A DNA stretch of 5,007 bases from an uncultured Prevotellaceae bacterium (GTDB lineage: Bacteria; Bacteroidota; Bacteroidia; Bacteroidales; Muribaculaceae), in NCBI GenBank assembly GCA_937896015.1, contig CALBLR010000409.1:1-5007 (forward strand). The letters are read 5' to 3'. Made by a program: the position numbers and the translations under genes. A model generated the notes under the pieces. That model made no database searches and was not told where the DNA came from. It saw only the letters and a list, made by a program, of their open reading frames with translations. Below are positions 1-4,952 of this stretch, in pieces. Every line of letters starts with the position of its first letter. Position 1 is the stretch's first letter.

Positions 1-230
1 GCCGCCTTGAAGCGGCCGGGGTCGGTCTCGCACAGGAACCCGTCGACAGTGAGCTGCTCCAGTATCTCTACTATGAGCGCGCGCTGCTTGGCGGTGGTGG
101 CACCCACTTTGTCGGCCACCTGACGGTAGTTGTAAGGTATGTTTTCCTCGGTGTTATAGAAGTTAATCACTTTGTCGTGGAACTCACGTCGCTCCATTTT
201 CAAAGATTTGAAGTTGTCTTTACTTGCCAT
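1..230 (-). CDS. rnr: Probable ribonuclease R, N-terminal fragment (truncated by window edge)
   Basis: The first 76 codons are present, read leftward from the ATG at 228-230; the rest lies outside the window. A basic start (MASKDNFKSLKMERREF) is followed by a compact helical segment at about residues 15-75, with YNYRQVADKVG, an Ile/Leu-rich recognition-helix-like stretch, and DGFL...PGRFKA. This looks like the small winged-helix domain at the N-terminus of bacterial RNase R, a processive 3'-5' exoribonuclease that degrades structured RNA; there it precedes the cold-shock and RNB catalytic domains. Those domains are not visible, so the name rests on fold-like resemblance only; another winged-helix protein is possible. 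The ATG has no Shine-Dalgarno but an A-rich leader, usual for Bacteroidota. It lies 60 nt downstream of the NagB-like/PIG-L gene on the same strand with no TAnnTTTG motif between them, so co-transcription is likely. Confidence 0.6.
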   Translation of the reverse strand, partial: MASKDNFKSLKMERREFHDKVINFYNTEENIPYNYRQVADKVGATTAKQRALIVEILEQLTVDGFLCETDPGRFKA

Positions 231-290
231 AGGTAAGTGCTGTTTTTTTATCTTTATTTATTGTTCTGTTGTTCTCTCTTCTCTATTGCG

Positions 291-2288
291 TCATCGCTTG
301 TGCGGCTTAAACAGGGCAAACGTCTCGATGGCCTCATATGAGGCCAGGCCCAGCTTGCAGTATGTGTCGGCCATGTGGCGGTTGCGGTCGATGGACCGCT
401 GCCACGACAGCTTGTCGGTGTCGGCGTCGCGGAAGGGGGCGTCGTGCACCTGCGACTGGTGCTTGAGTATGGCGTTGCGCTTGTATTGGAACTCCTCGGG
501 GCTCATGGGCACCGACATGTCCACATTGTCGAGATTCCACGACGACCACTGTCCGCGATACATCCACACGCGGCAATGCGCCATAATGTCCTCGCCCTGC
601 AGCTGCTCGATGGCGCCAATCACGGTGTCGACGGCGCGCGCATGGGTGCCGTAGGGGTCGTTGAGGTCGCCGGCAAAGAATATCTGGTGTGGCCTGACCT
701 GCTCAATCAGCGCTCTCACCGCCGCCACATCGGCTTCGCCCACGCGGCCCTGGCCAAACGGGGCGTCGGTGTAGAAGGGCAGATGCAACTCATGCACATG
801 GTCGGGCTCCACACCCACATATTCGCACGACATCATGCCCTCGCATGTGAATATCTCACCCTTCACATACCGCATGTTGGCGTCATCGTCGTCGCCGGGG
901 GCCTTGTCGTTGATGCTGTCAATAATCTCGTTGCCAAGGCTGTGCTGCATCTCCGAGCTCAGGCCATAGTGGCTGCTTATGCGCCTGATGAGCATCACGG
1001 TGCGTCTGAGGTCCTCATCGTTCACGGCCACATCGCCGCTCGTCTGAAATGCCACATGCACGTCGTGGCCCTGCATCACCAGGCGGCGCAGCGTGCCGCC
1101 CATCGACACCACAGCGTCGTCGGGGTGCGGGCTGAACACCAGCACGCGCTTGGGATATGGGGTGGCCCGCTCGGGGCGGTAGGTGTCGTCGTTGTCGGGC
1201 TTGCCGCCGGGCCAGCCGGTGATGGTGTTCTGCAGGTCGTTGAACACCTGCAGGTTCACGTTGTAGGCCGAGCCGTATACCACCACCAGCTCGCCCAAGC
1301 CGTTGTCGTGATAGTCCTTGTTGGTGAGTTTGAGTATGGGCTTCCCCGTCTGCATGCACAGCCACACTATGGCGCGGCGCACCAGCTGCTTGTCCCACAC
1401 GCACGGGGCCACGCGCCAGGGGTAGTTGAGGCGCGTCAGGCACGAGGCGGCGTCGATGTCCACAATCAGATGGGCGCTGCTGTGCATCTGCAGGAATGAA
1501 GCCGGCACCTGGTCGGTGACCGGACCTTCCACCGCGCTGCGCACGGCTGCCGCGCTGTCGACGCCCCACGCCACACACACCATGCTGCGCGCGTTCAGAA
1601 AGTTGCTGATGCCCAGGGTGACGGCGGTGAGCGGAGCCACATCGCACTGGTAGCTCTCGGCTATGCGCGTGCGCGCGTCGTTGCTGAGCGATATCAGGCG
1701 GCAGTTGGTGCTGATGGCCGACCCGGGGTCGTTAAACGCCACGCTGCCGCTTTTGGTGAACTCGCACACCACTATGTCGAGGCCGCCATACTCGTCGATT
1801 TCAGTCTCATAGTCGCGGCACACGGCATACACGTTCTCGTCGGTGGCCTTGGGGCTGAATGTGCGCACGTTGTCGGGCGCAATGTCGATTTTGCTCAGCA
1901 GGCGCTCGTTGAGGCGGCGCATGGTGCTCTGCTCCGAGTCGAGGGCGATGCCGTTGCCCACCCACAGCTCGCTTATATTAAACACCACCACGTGGGCAAA
2001 ACTCACCTTGTCGGCAAAATACAGCTTCACCAGCTCGTCGTACACATCGAGTGCGCAACGGCCTGCGCCAAGGCCTATCACGCAGCGGCCACGCTCGCGC
2101 ACACACCGCTCGATCTCGGCGGCCACGCAGCGTGCAGCATCGGCTGCGCCCTCTTCGGGCGACGAGTCGATGGTGGTGCTTATCTTCTCGCATCGTGTGA
2201 GCGAGGCCAGTTCCATTTCGGTCTTGGGGTGATAGTAGTGCTGCGACACTTGGCCGAGTTTGATGAGCGAACTTAAATCGGTTCTCAT
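291..2288 (-). CDS. NagB-like / PIG-L (LmbE) deacetylase fusion protein, 665 aa
   Basis: A Bacteroidota-type fusion protein, similar in length and layout to the B. thetaiotaomicron protein annotated as glucosamine-6-phosphate deaminase-like (BT_0258, from memory). Residues about 20-285 have the NagB fold: GLGAG at 72-76, FNISEL at 103-108, AFNDPGS at 184-190, AVEGPV at 252-257 and PASFLQMH at 262-269. Residues 286-380 are a linker with KPILKLTNKDY and GWPGGKPDNDDTYRPER. Residues about 381-560 are a PIG-L domain, a Zn-dependent N-acetylglucosaminyl deacetylase family: PHPDDA at 387-392, SMGGT at 395-399, and AGDLNDPYGTH at 539-549. His388, Asp390/391 and His549 fit the metal and catalytic ligands. 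About 105 residues follow. No signal peptide is seen, so it is probably cytoplasmic. The NagB half lacks its catalytic residues (see findings), so deaminase activity is doubtful; the substrate of the deacetylase half is unknown. The start is supported by recalled homologues beginning MKTNLSS, which match MRTDLSS here. It has its own promoter. Confidence 0.9.
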   Translation of the reverse strand: MRTDLSSLIKLGQVSQHYYHPKTEMELASLTRCEKISTTIDSSPEEGAADAARCVAAEIERCVRERGRCVIGLGAGRCALDVYDELVKLYFADKVSFAHVVVFNISELWVGNGIALDSEQSTMRRLNERLLSKIDIAPDNVRTFSPKATDENVYAVCRDYETEIDEYGGLDIVVCEFTKSGSVAFNDPGSAISTNCRLISLSNDARTRIAESYQCDVAPLTAVTLGISNFLNARSMVCVAWGVDSAAAVRSAVEGPVTDQVPASFLQMHSSAHLIVDIDAASCLTRLNYPWRVAPCVWDKQLVRRAIVWLCMQTGKPILKLTNKDYHDNGLGELVVVYGSAYNVNLQVFNDLQNTITGWPGGKPDNDDTYRPERATPYPKRVLVFSPHPDDAVVSMGGTLRRLVMQGHDVHVAFQTSGDVAVNDEDLRRTVMLIRRISSHYGLSSEMQHSLGNEIIDSINDKAPGDDDDANMRYVKGEIFTCEGMMSCEYVGVEPDHVHELHLPFYTDAPFGQGRVGEADVAAVRALIEQVRPHQIFFAGDLNDPYGTHARAVDTVIGAIEQLQGEDIMAHCRVWMYRGQWSSWNLDNVDMSVPMSPEEFQYKRNAILKHQSQVHDAPFRDADTDKLSWQRSIDRNRHMADTYCKLGLASYEAIETFALFKPHKR

Positions 2289-2404
2289 AAGCCGTGTGAA
2301 TTGATAATAACCGTGGGTGATTTACTTTTTGTCTTCCTTCTTTTGTAGCGTGGGCTGTGATGTGCCGCGCCGCACGGCTTCCCCGGCCTGCGGCTGTGGC
2401 GCAT
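2285..2404 (-). CDS. Possible leader peptide (uORF) of the NagB-like/PIG-L gene, 39 codons
   Basis: An ATG at 2402-2404, only a few nt after the predicted transcription start, opens a 39-codon frame. Its TGA (2285-2287) overlaps the next gene's ATG as ATGA, a typical arrangement for translational coupling. The product would be very basic, with 6 Arg, 5 Lys, 4 His and no acidic residue; it includes YKRRKTKSKS at residues 20-29. It resembles no family I know. Against it: the first half is GC-rich and contains a stable hairpin, the ATG would sit almost at the 5' end of the mRNA, and a run of this length without stops is not rare by chance. Treat it as a candidate only. Confidence 0.2.
   Translation of the reverse strand: MRHSRRPGKPCGAAHHSPRYKRRKTKSKSPTVIINSHGL
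2369..2394 (-). promoter_or_regulatory. Hairpin in 5' leader of the NagB-like/PIG-L mRNA
   Basis: On the minus strand GCCGCA and GGC pair with GCC and TGCGGC, giving nine GC-rich pairs with one bulged base and a 7-nt loop (CGGGGAA). Three more G-C pairs can form outside it after a short mismatch (2364-2366 with 2398-2400). It lies inside the roughly 120-nt leader, about 80 nt before the start codon, with no U-run, so it is not a terminator. It could affect mRNA stability or translation. The pairing is seen directly; the function is inferred. Confidence 0.5.
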
Positions 2405-2410
2405 CTGCGC
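2399..2410 (-). repeat. Short palindrome at the predicted 5' end of the NagB-like mRNA
   Basis: The 5-bp arms GCGCA and TGCGC are separated by 2 nt. They fall just downstream of the -7 box, at or next to the expected transcription start. As RNA only four pairs (GCGC/GCGC) around a 4-nt loop are likely, so it is a weak 5'-terminal hairpin; as DNA it could be part of a binding site. Confidence 0.35.
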
Positions 2411-2417
2411 CGTTTAG

Positions 2418-2448
2418 CAAAGTTAGTGCAACTTGGCTTTATTTCAAA
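2418..2448 (-). promoter_or_regulatory. Promoter of the NagB-like/PIG-L gene
   Basis: On the minus strand a -33 box TTTG (2445-2448) is followed, after exactly 19 nt, by TAACTTTG (2418-2425), a full match to the Bacteroides -7 consensus TAnnTTTG. Transcription should begin near 2411-2414, giving a 5' leader of about 120 nt before the ATG at 2288. It probably also drives the downstream rnr-like gene. Confidence 0.8.
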
Positions 2449-2454
2449 ATATCA

Positions 2455-2472
2455 GGCGGTTAAAAAACCGCC
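2455..2472. repeat. Perfect inverted repeat next to the NagB-like gene promoter
   Basis: The arms GGCGGTT and AACCGCC (7 bp, perfect) flank four A residues. The right arm ends 6 bp upstream of the -33 TTTG at 2445-2448 and the repeat lies about 40 nt beyond the lipoprotein terminator. Neither strand has a good T-run after it, so an intrinsic terminator is unlikely. Its position suits a regulator binding site or a back-up mRNA 3' end; neither is proven. Confidence 0.5.
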
Positions 2473-2513
2473 GCAGCGCCTCGGCAAGCCAAGTTTTGAG
2501 GCCGATAAGGCAC

Positions 2514-2553
2514 AAAAAAAGCTGCTTTCCGCCTGTGTGGGCAGAGAAGCAGC
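2514..2553 (-). terminator. Rho-independent terminator of the lipoprotein gene
   Basis: On the minus strand GCTGCTT and TCTGCC pair with GGCGGA and AAGCAGC: 13 pairs, including one G-T wobble, with a single bulged C. The loop is CACACA, and seven T residues follow (2514-2520). It starts 45 nt after the lipoprotein stop codon. This separates the lipoprotein transcript from the NagB-like gene. Confidence 0.85.
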
Positions 2554-2598
2554 CTCAAACTTTTGTTTTACTGTGCTATTGTGCAGTCAGTGTTCAGA

Positions 2599-2808
2599 TT
2601 ATTTCTGAGCAGCTGCGCTGTCAGCAGGAGCAGCAGCGCTGTCAGCAGGAGCAGCGGCGCTGTCAGTAGCTGCGCTATCAGTAGCAGCGCTGTCTACTTG
2701 AGTAGTGTCAGCTGTAGAGTCAGCAGCAGCAGCGTTCTTGTCGGCATTGCCGCAAGAGAAAAGTGATACACTAAATACAACAGCAAGTAATAAAACTAAC
2801 TTTTTCAT
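2599..2808 (-). CDS. Small Ala/Asp/Ser-repeat lipoprotein, 69 aa
   Basis: MKKLVLLLAVVFSVSLFSC is a clear lipoprotein signal peptide: Lys-Lys, a hydrophobic core and lipobox LFSC, with Cys19 as the lipidated residue. The mature part is 51 residues: 21 Ala, 8 Asp, 2 Lys, no Leu, Ile or aromatic residue, so it is acidic (about -6) and very likely unfolded. Residues 37-67 are tandem units DSAAT (x2), DSAAAPA (x2) and DSAAAQK. The start at 2808 is preferred over an in-frame ATG at 2853: it places the signal peptide at the N-terminus, and 2853 lies almost at the predicted transcription start. Only one Asp (position +4) follows the Cys, so the acidic surface-export signal of Bacteroidota lipoproteins is not convincing; inner or outer membrane, facing the periplasm, is the safer guess. 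Function unknown. It is a monocistronic unit with its own promoter and terminator. Confidence 0.85.
   Translation of the reverse strand: MKKLVLLLAVVFSVSLFSCGNADKNAAAADSTADTTQVDSAATDSAATDSAAAPADSAAAPADSAAAQK
2602..2694 (-). repeat. In-frame tandem repeats, 15-bp and 21-bp units, inside the lipoprotein gene
   Basis: GAC/GAT-AGC (Asp-Ser) recurs with start-to-start distances of 15, 15, 21 and 21 bp, giving units DSAAT, DSAAT, DSAAAPA, DSAAAPA and DSAAAQK. All unit lengths are multiples of three, so gain or loss of units would keep the frame. The two 21-bp units differ at only one base (GCT or GCC), which points to recent duplication. Confidence 0.8.
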
Positions 2809-2861
2809 TTCTGTAAATTTTTTAAATAATAAAACAATAATTTTCTTTTTCAAAATCGATG

Positions 2862-2891
2862 CAAATTTATAACAAAAAACTCACACGCAAA
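2862..2891 (-). promoter_or_regulatory. Promoter of the small lipoprotein gene
   Basis: On the minus strand TTTG (2888-2891) is followed after 18 nt by TAAATTTG (2862-2869), matching TAnnTTTG. The spacing is one short of that in the other two complete promoters here. Transcription should start near 2853-2857, leaving a leader of about 45-50 nt, very A/T-rich and without Shine-Dalgarno, before the ATG at 2808. Confidence 0.7.
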
Positions 2892-3007
2892 CTATTTTCG
2901 CCTTTTTTTTTGCTGCTTTTGACCTTAAATAATCGTTTTTTAAGCAAAATTTGCAATCAAAATTTCATTAATCATCTATAAATCAGATGTGTAAATACTG
3001 ATTTTTT

Positions 3008-3049
3008 GGTTTAATCGGTAAATGTTAATTAATGTTACCAAATTAAACC
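3008..3049 (-). repeat. Inverted repeat 10 nt after the ligase stop, possible mRNA 3'-end hairpin
   Basis: The arms GGTTTAAT (3008-3015) and ATTAAACC (3042-3049) enclose a second pair, GGTAA (3017-3021) and TTACC (3035-3039), around a 13-nt loop. That gives 13 pairs with a small internal loop. It begins just after the ligase stop codon, as expected of a 3'-end structure, but on the minus strand an A-run rather than a T-run follows, so it is not a standard intrinsic terminator. Confidence 0.5.
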
Positions 3050-3059
3050 ATCAGCAGTT

Positions 3060-4718
3060 TCACTTATACATGAAGCGCTTTATGCTGCGCTTAGGGGTCT
3101 TCTCAAACTCATTGGCCATGATCTCCACTTTGGCAATGCGCTCGTAGGGAGCCACCAGCTTGTTGAGCTCGGCCCGCACAGTCTCCATGTGGGCGGGCAG
3201 CTGGTCGCGCGTCACGCCGGCCTGGTCCATGGCGTCGTAGTCGGGATACACCAGGGCCACCAGCTTGCCGCCGCGGTCCACCACCAGGCTTTCGTTGACA
3301 TACAGCATGTTGTTGAGCTTGGCCTCGATCTCCTCGGGATAGATGTTCTGCCCGTTGGCGCTGAGCAGCATGGTCTTGAGGCGGCCGCGGATAAACACCG
3401 TGCCGTCGGCGCTGAGCGTTCCCATGTCGCCGGTGTGCAGCCAGCCGTCGTCGGCCAGCACCTTGTCGGTGGCCTCGGTGTTGTGGAAGTAGCCCATCAT
3501 CACATTCTCGCCCCTGACGCATATCTCTCCCGGCACATTCTCGGGATCGTCGCTCAATATCTTGCACTCCATGATGCCAGGCAGCACGCGGCCGGCGCTG
3601 TGAAGCACAAACTCGCGCCACGGCGTGTGGCTCACCAGCGGTGCGCACTCGGTCATGCCATAGCCCACGGTGAACGGGAACTTTATCTTATACAGAAACT
3701 CCTCGACCTCGGCGTTGAACGGAGCGCCGCCCACAATCACCTCTTCAAACTCGCCGCCGAAGGCTTCCACCAGCTTCTTGCGTATCTGCTCGTAAATCTT
3801 CTTGTCGAGCCCGGGCACGGCCAGCGCCCAGCGCAGCATGCCCTTGCTTATCATGGGCACTATCATCTTGCTGTAGATTTTCTCAAGCACCAGCGGCACG
3901 CAAATCACCAGGTTGGGCTTCACCTCGTTCATGGCCTTCACCAGAATTTTGGGCGAGGGTATGCGGCCCAGCAGCGTGATGTGGGCACCCACGGCCAGCG
4001 GCGCAAGCATGTCGAAGGCGCAGCCATAGGCGTGCGCCAGCGGCAAGAACGACACGCATCGGGTGCCGCGGCGGTGCAGCTGCGAATTGATGCCATACAC
4101 TATGTTGCCGCTCAGGTTGTTGCCGCTAATCATCACGCCCTTGCTGTAGCCGGTGGTGCCCGAGGTGTAGTTGATCACCATCAGCCTGTCGTTGGGCACT
4201 TCGGGATAGCGCACATCGCCAGGGCCGAAGCCGCCGGGGTAGGCCTGCTGCATGTCGGCATCGATTTCGGCCAAAGCCTTGTCGACCTCCTTGCCGTCCT
4301 TCTGCGCCAGCAGCTCGTGGCTGTCGAGCGAAATCACCGATTCGATATTTTTCATCCCGTCGAAATCGAGGTTTTCCCAAATGCTGTTGCTCACAAACAG
4401 CATCTTAGACTCGCTGTGGTTGATGATGTGCTGCGCGTCGTGCGGATTGAACTCCTGCAGAATGGGCACAATCACCGCGCCATAGGTGATGGTGGCGATA
4501 AACACATTCACCCACGACGGCGTGTTTTTGCCAATCAGCGCAATGCGGTCGCCCGGCATTATCCCGATTTTCTTGAACAGCAGGTGCAGGCGCGCGGTGT
4601 TGCGCGCAAAGTCGCCATAGGTCTGCGTCTTTTTGGTGTTGTAGTCACTAAGGGCGGGGAGTTCCCAATTGTTGATGAAACTCTGCTCAAAAATCTTTAT
4701 GGTGTTTTCTTTCATCAT
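3060..4718 (-). CDS. AMP-forming acyl-CoA ligase (long-chain fatty acid-CoA ligase type), 552 aa
   Basis: A member of the adenylate-forming (ANL) superfamily: it activates a carboxylic acid with ATP to an acyl-AMP, then transfers it to CoA. Motifs, numbered from the ATG at 4718: YTSGTTGYSKG at 184-194 (ATP/phosphate loop), FLPLAHAYG at 224-232, VGGAPF at 329-334, YGMTE at 353-357 (adenine binding), WLHTGD at 426-431 (ribose-binding Asp431), GRLK at 445-448 (hinge), NGQNIYPEEIE at 455-465, and TPKRSIKR at 541-548 with the expected catalytic Lys547. All key residues are present and the length is normal, so it should be active. It most resembles long-chain fatty acid-CoA ligases of Bacteroidales; the substrate cannot be read from sequence. 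No membrane segment is evident. The start is one of two adjacent ATGs (4718 or 4715); an upstream in-frame TTG (4727) is less likely. It is transcribed alone from a promoter at 4748. Confidence 0.92.
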   Translation of the reverse strand: MMKENTIKIFEQSFINNWELPALSDYNTKKTQTYGDFARNTARLHLLFKKIGIMPGDRIALIGKNTPSWVNVFIATITYGAVIVPILQEFNPHDAQHIINHSESKMLFVSNSIWENLDFDGMKNIESVISLDSHELLAQKDGKEVDKALAEIDADMQQAYPGGFGPGDVRYPEVPNDRLMVINYTSGTTGYSKGVMISGNNLSGNIVYGINSQLHRRGTRCVSFLPLAHAYGCAFDMLAPLAVGAHITLLGRIPSPKILVKAMNEVKPNLVICVPLVLEKIYSKMIVPMISKGMLRWALAVPGLDKKIYEQIRKKLVEAFGGEFEEVIVGGAPFNAEVEEFLYKIKFPFTVGYGMTECAPLVSHTPWREFVLHSAGRVLPGIMECKILSDDPENVPGEICVRGENVMMGYFHNTEATDKVLADDGWLHTGDMGTLSADGTVFIRGRLKTMLLSANGQNIYPEEIEAKLNNMLYVNESLVVDRGGKLVALVYPDYDAMDQAGVTRDQLPAHMETVRAELNKLVAPYERIAKVEIMANEFEKTPKRSIKRFMYK

Positions 4719-4747
4719 AACATTCAAAGCTGTTTTGGTGCTGGCTG

Positions 4748-4755
4748 CAAAGTTA
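4748..4755 (-). promoter_or_regulatory. -7 box of the acyl-CoA ligase promoter
   Basis: TAACTTTG on the minus strand matches the Bacteroides -7 consensus and is identical to the box of the NagB-like gene. No good TTTG stands 19-21 nt upstream (the best is TGTG at 21 nt), so the -33 box is weak, which may mean activator dependence. Transcription near 4741 would give a leader of only about 22 nt. Confidence 0.6.
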
Positions 4756-4777
4756 CCACATATATTTCACAATTGGC

Positions 4778-4827
4778 ACACTTCAAGCGCTTTTGTGTAA
4801 TTCGGCGTCTTTTTTTGCCGCTACACA
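4778..4827. repeat. Two overlapping inverted repeats upstream of the ligase promoter
   Basis: The first is ACAC...AAGCGCTT...GTGT (4778-4798), centred on a perfect 8-bp palindrome and overlapping where the weak -33 box should be. The second uses TGTGTA (4794-4799) and TACACA (4822-4827), with CGGC (4803-4806) and GCCG (4817-4820) inside. They share the TGTG at 4794-4797, so only one could form at a time if they act as RNA. They are possible operator sites for the ligase gene. Confidence 0.35.
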
Positions 4828-4856
4828 TTATTATATAAAGGGACAATTATAATTAA

Positions 4857-4876
4857 TTCGGCCAATATCGGCCGAA
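4857..4876. repeat. Inverted repeat just upstream of the tRNA-Asp promoter
   Basis: TTCGGCC (4857-4863) and GGCCGAA (4870-4876) are perfect 7-bp arms around a 6-bp spacer. Because GGCC is self-complementary, the site also reads as two direct TCGGCC copies 10 bp apart, about one helical turn. It ends 4 bp before the -33 TTTG at 4881. It could be a protein-binding site; it has no T-run for termination. Confidence 0.5.
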
Positions 4877-4880
4877 AAAT

Positions 4881-4911
4881 TTTGCACATTGCGGAAATAT
4901 GATTACCTTTG
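4881..4911 (+). promoter_or_regulatory. Promoter of the tRNA-Asp gene
   Basis: TTTG (4881-4884), 19 nt, then TACCTTTG (4904-4911): a full match to the Bacteroides -33/-7 consensus. Transcription should start near 4917, about 35 nt before the mature tRNA. That 5' leader can form a small stem, GCAATC (4917-4922) with GATTGC (4936-4941). The promoter diverges from the ligase promoter at 4748. Confidence 0.8.
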
Positions 4912-4952
4912 CACTCGCAATCGGGGAGAAATCCAGATTGCCCCCACTAAAC

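Larger units (their letters stand above)
2809..3059. other. AT-rich intergenic spacer (251 nt)
   Basis: Lies between the ligase stop and the lipoprotein start, both on the minus strand. It holds the ligase 3' inverted repeat (3008-3049), an 8-bp direct repeat CAAAATTT at 2945-2952 and 2958-2965 (13-bp period), and the lipoprotein promoter (2862-2891). No credible small ORF or RNA gene is seen on either strand. Confidence 0.6.

Noticed and set aside
375..1499. A 374-codon open frame on the plus strand inside the NagB-like/PIG-L gene
   Set aside because: Same cause: an antisense shadow of codon bias, His/Val/Ala-rich and without domain signatures. The minus-strand protein has clear homology features across this stretch.
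2357..2669. Two overlapping plus-strand frames of about 80 codons over the spacer and the lipoprotein 3' end
   Set aside because: They run through the lipoprotein terminator, the promoter and the repeat tract in antisense, have no promoter of their own, and give low-complexity Gln/Arg-rich sequence.
2599..2853. Longer 84-residue version of the lipoprotein starting at 2853
   Set aside because: The extra 15 residues would precede a complete signal peptide, and the ATG lies at the predicted transcription start. The ATG at 2808 gives a standard lipoprotein.
4719..4727. TTG start at 4727 for the ligase (555 aa)
   Set aside because: Two ATG codons follow within 12 nt, and homologous proteins as I recall them begin close to the second. 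A TTG start is unnecessary.
4724..4828. A 34-codon minus-strand frame upstream of the ligase with a basic KKRRR start and a CANC motif
   Set aside because: It spans the ligase's own -7 box, so it would need a transcript from further upstream, and no TAnnTTTG motif exists there. It resembles no known small protein and is probably chance.
3189..4838. A 549-codon open frame on the plus strand, antisense to nearly all of the ligase gene
   Set aside because: It is the mirror of a GC-rich gene with strong third-position bias. The translation is His/Gln/Val/Ala-rich with no recognisable motif, whereas the minus strand has a full ANL motif set, a promoter and a normal length.
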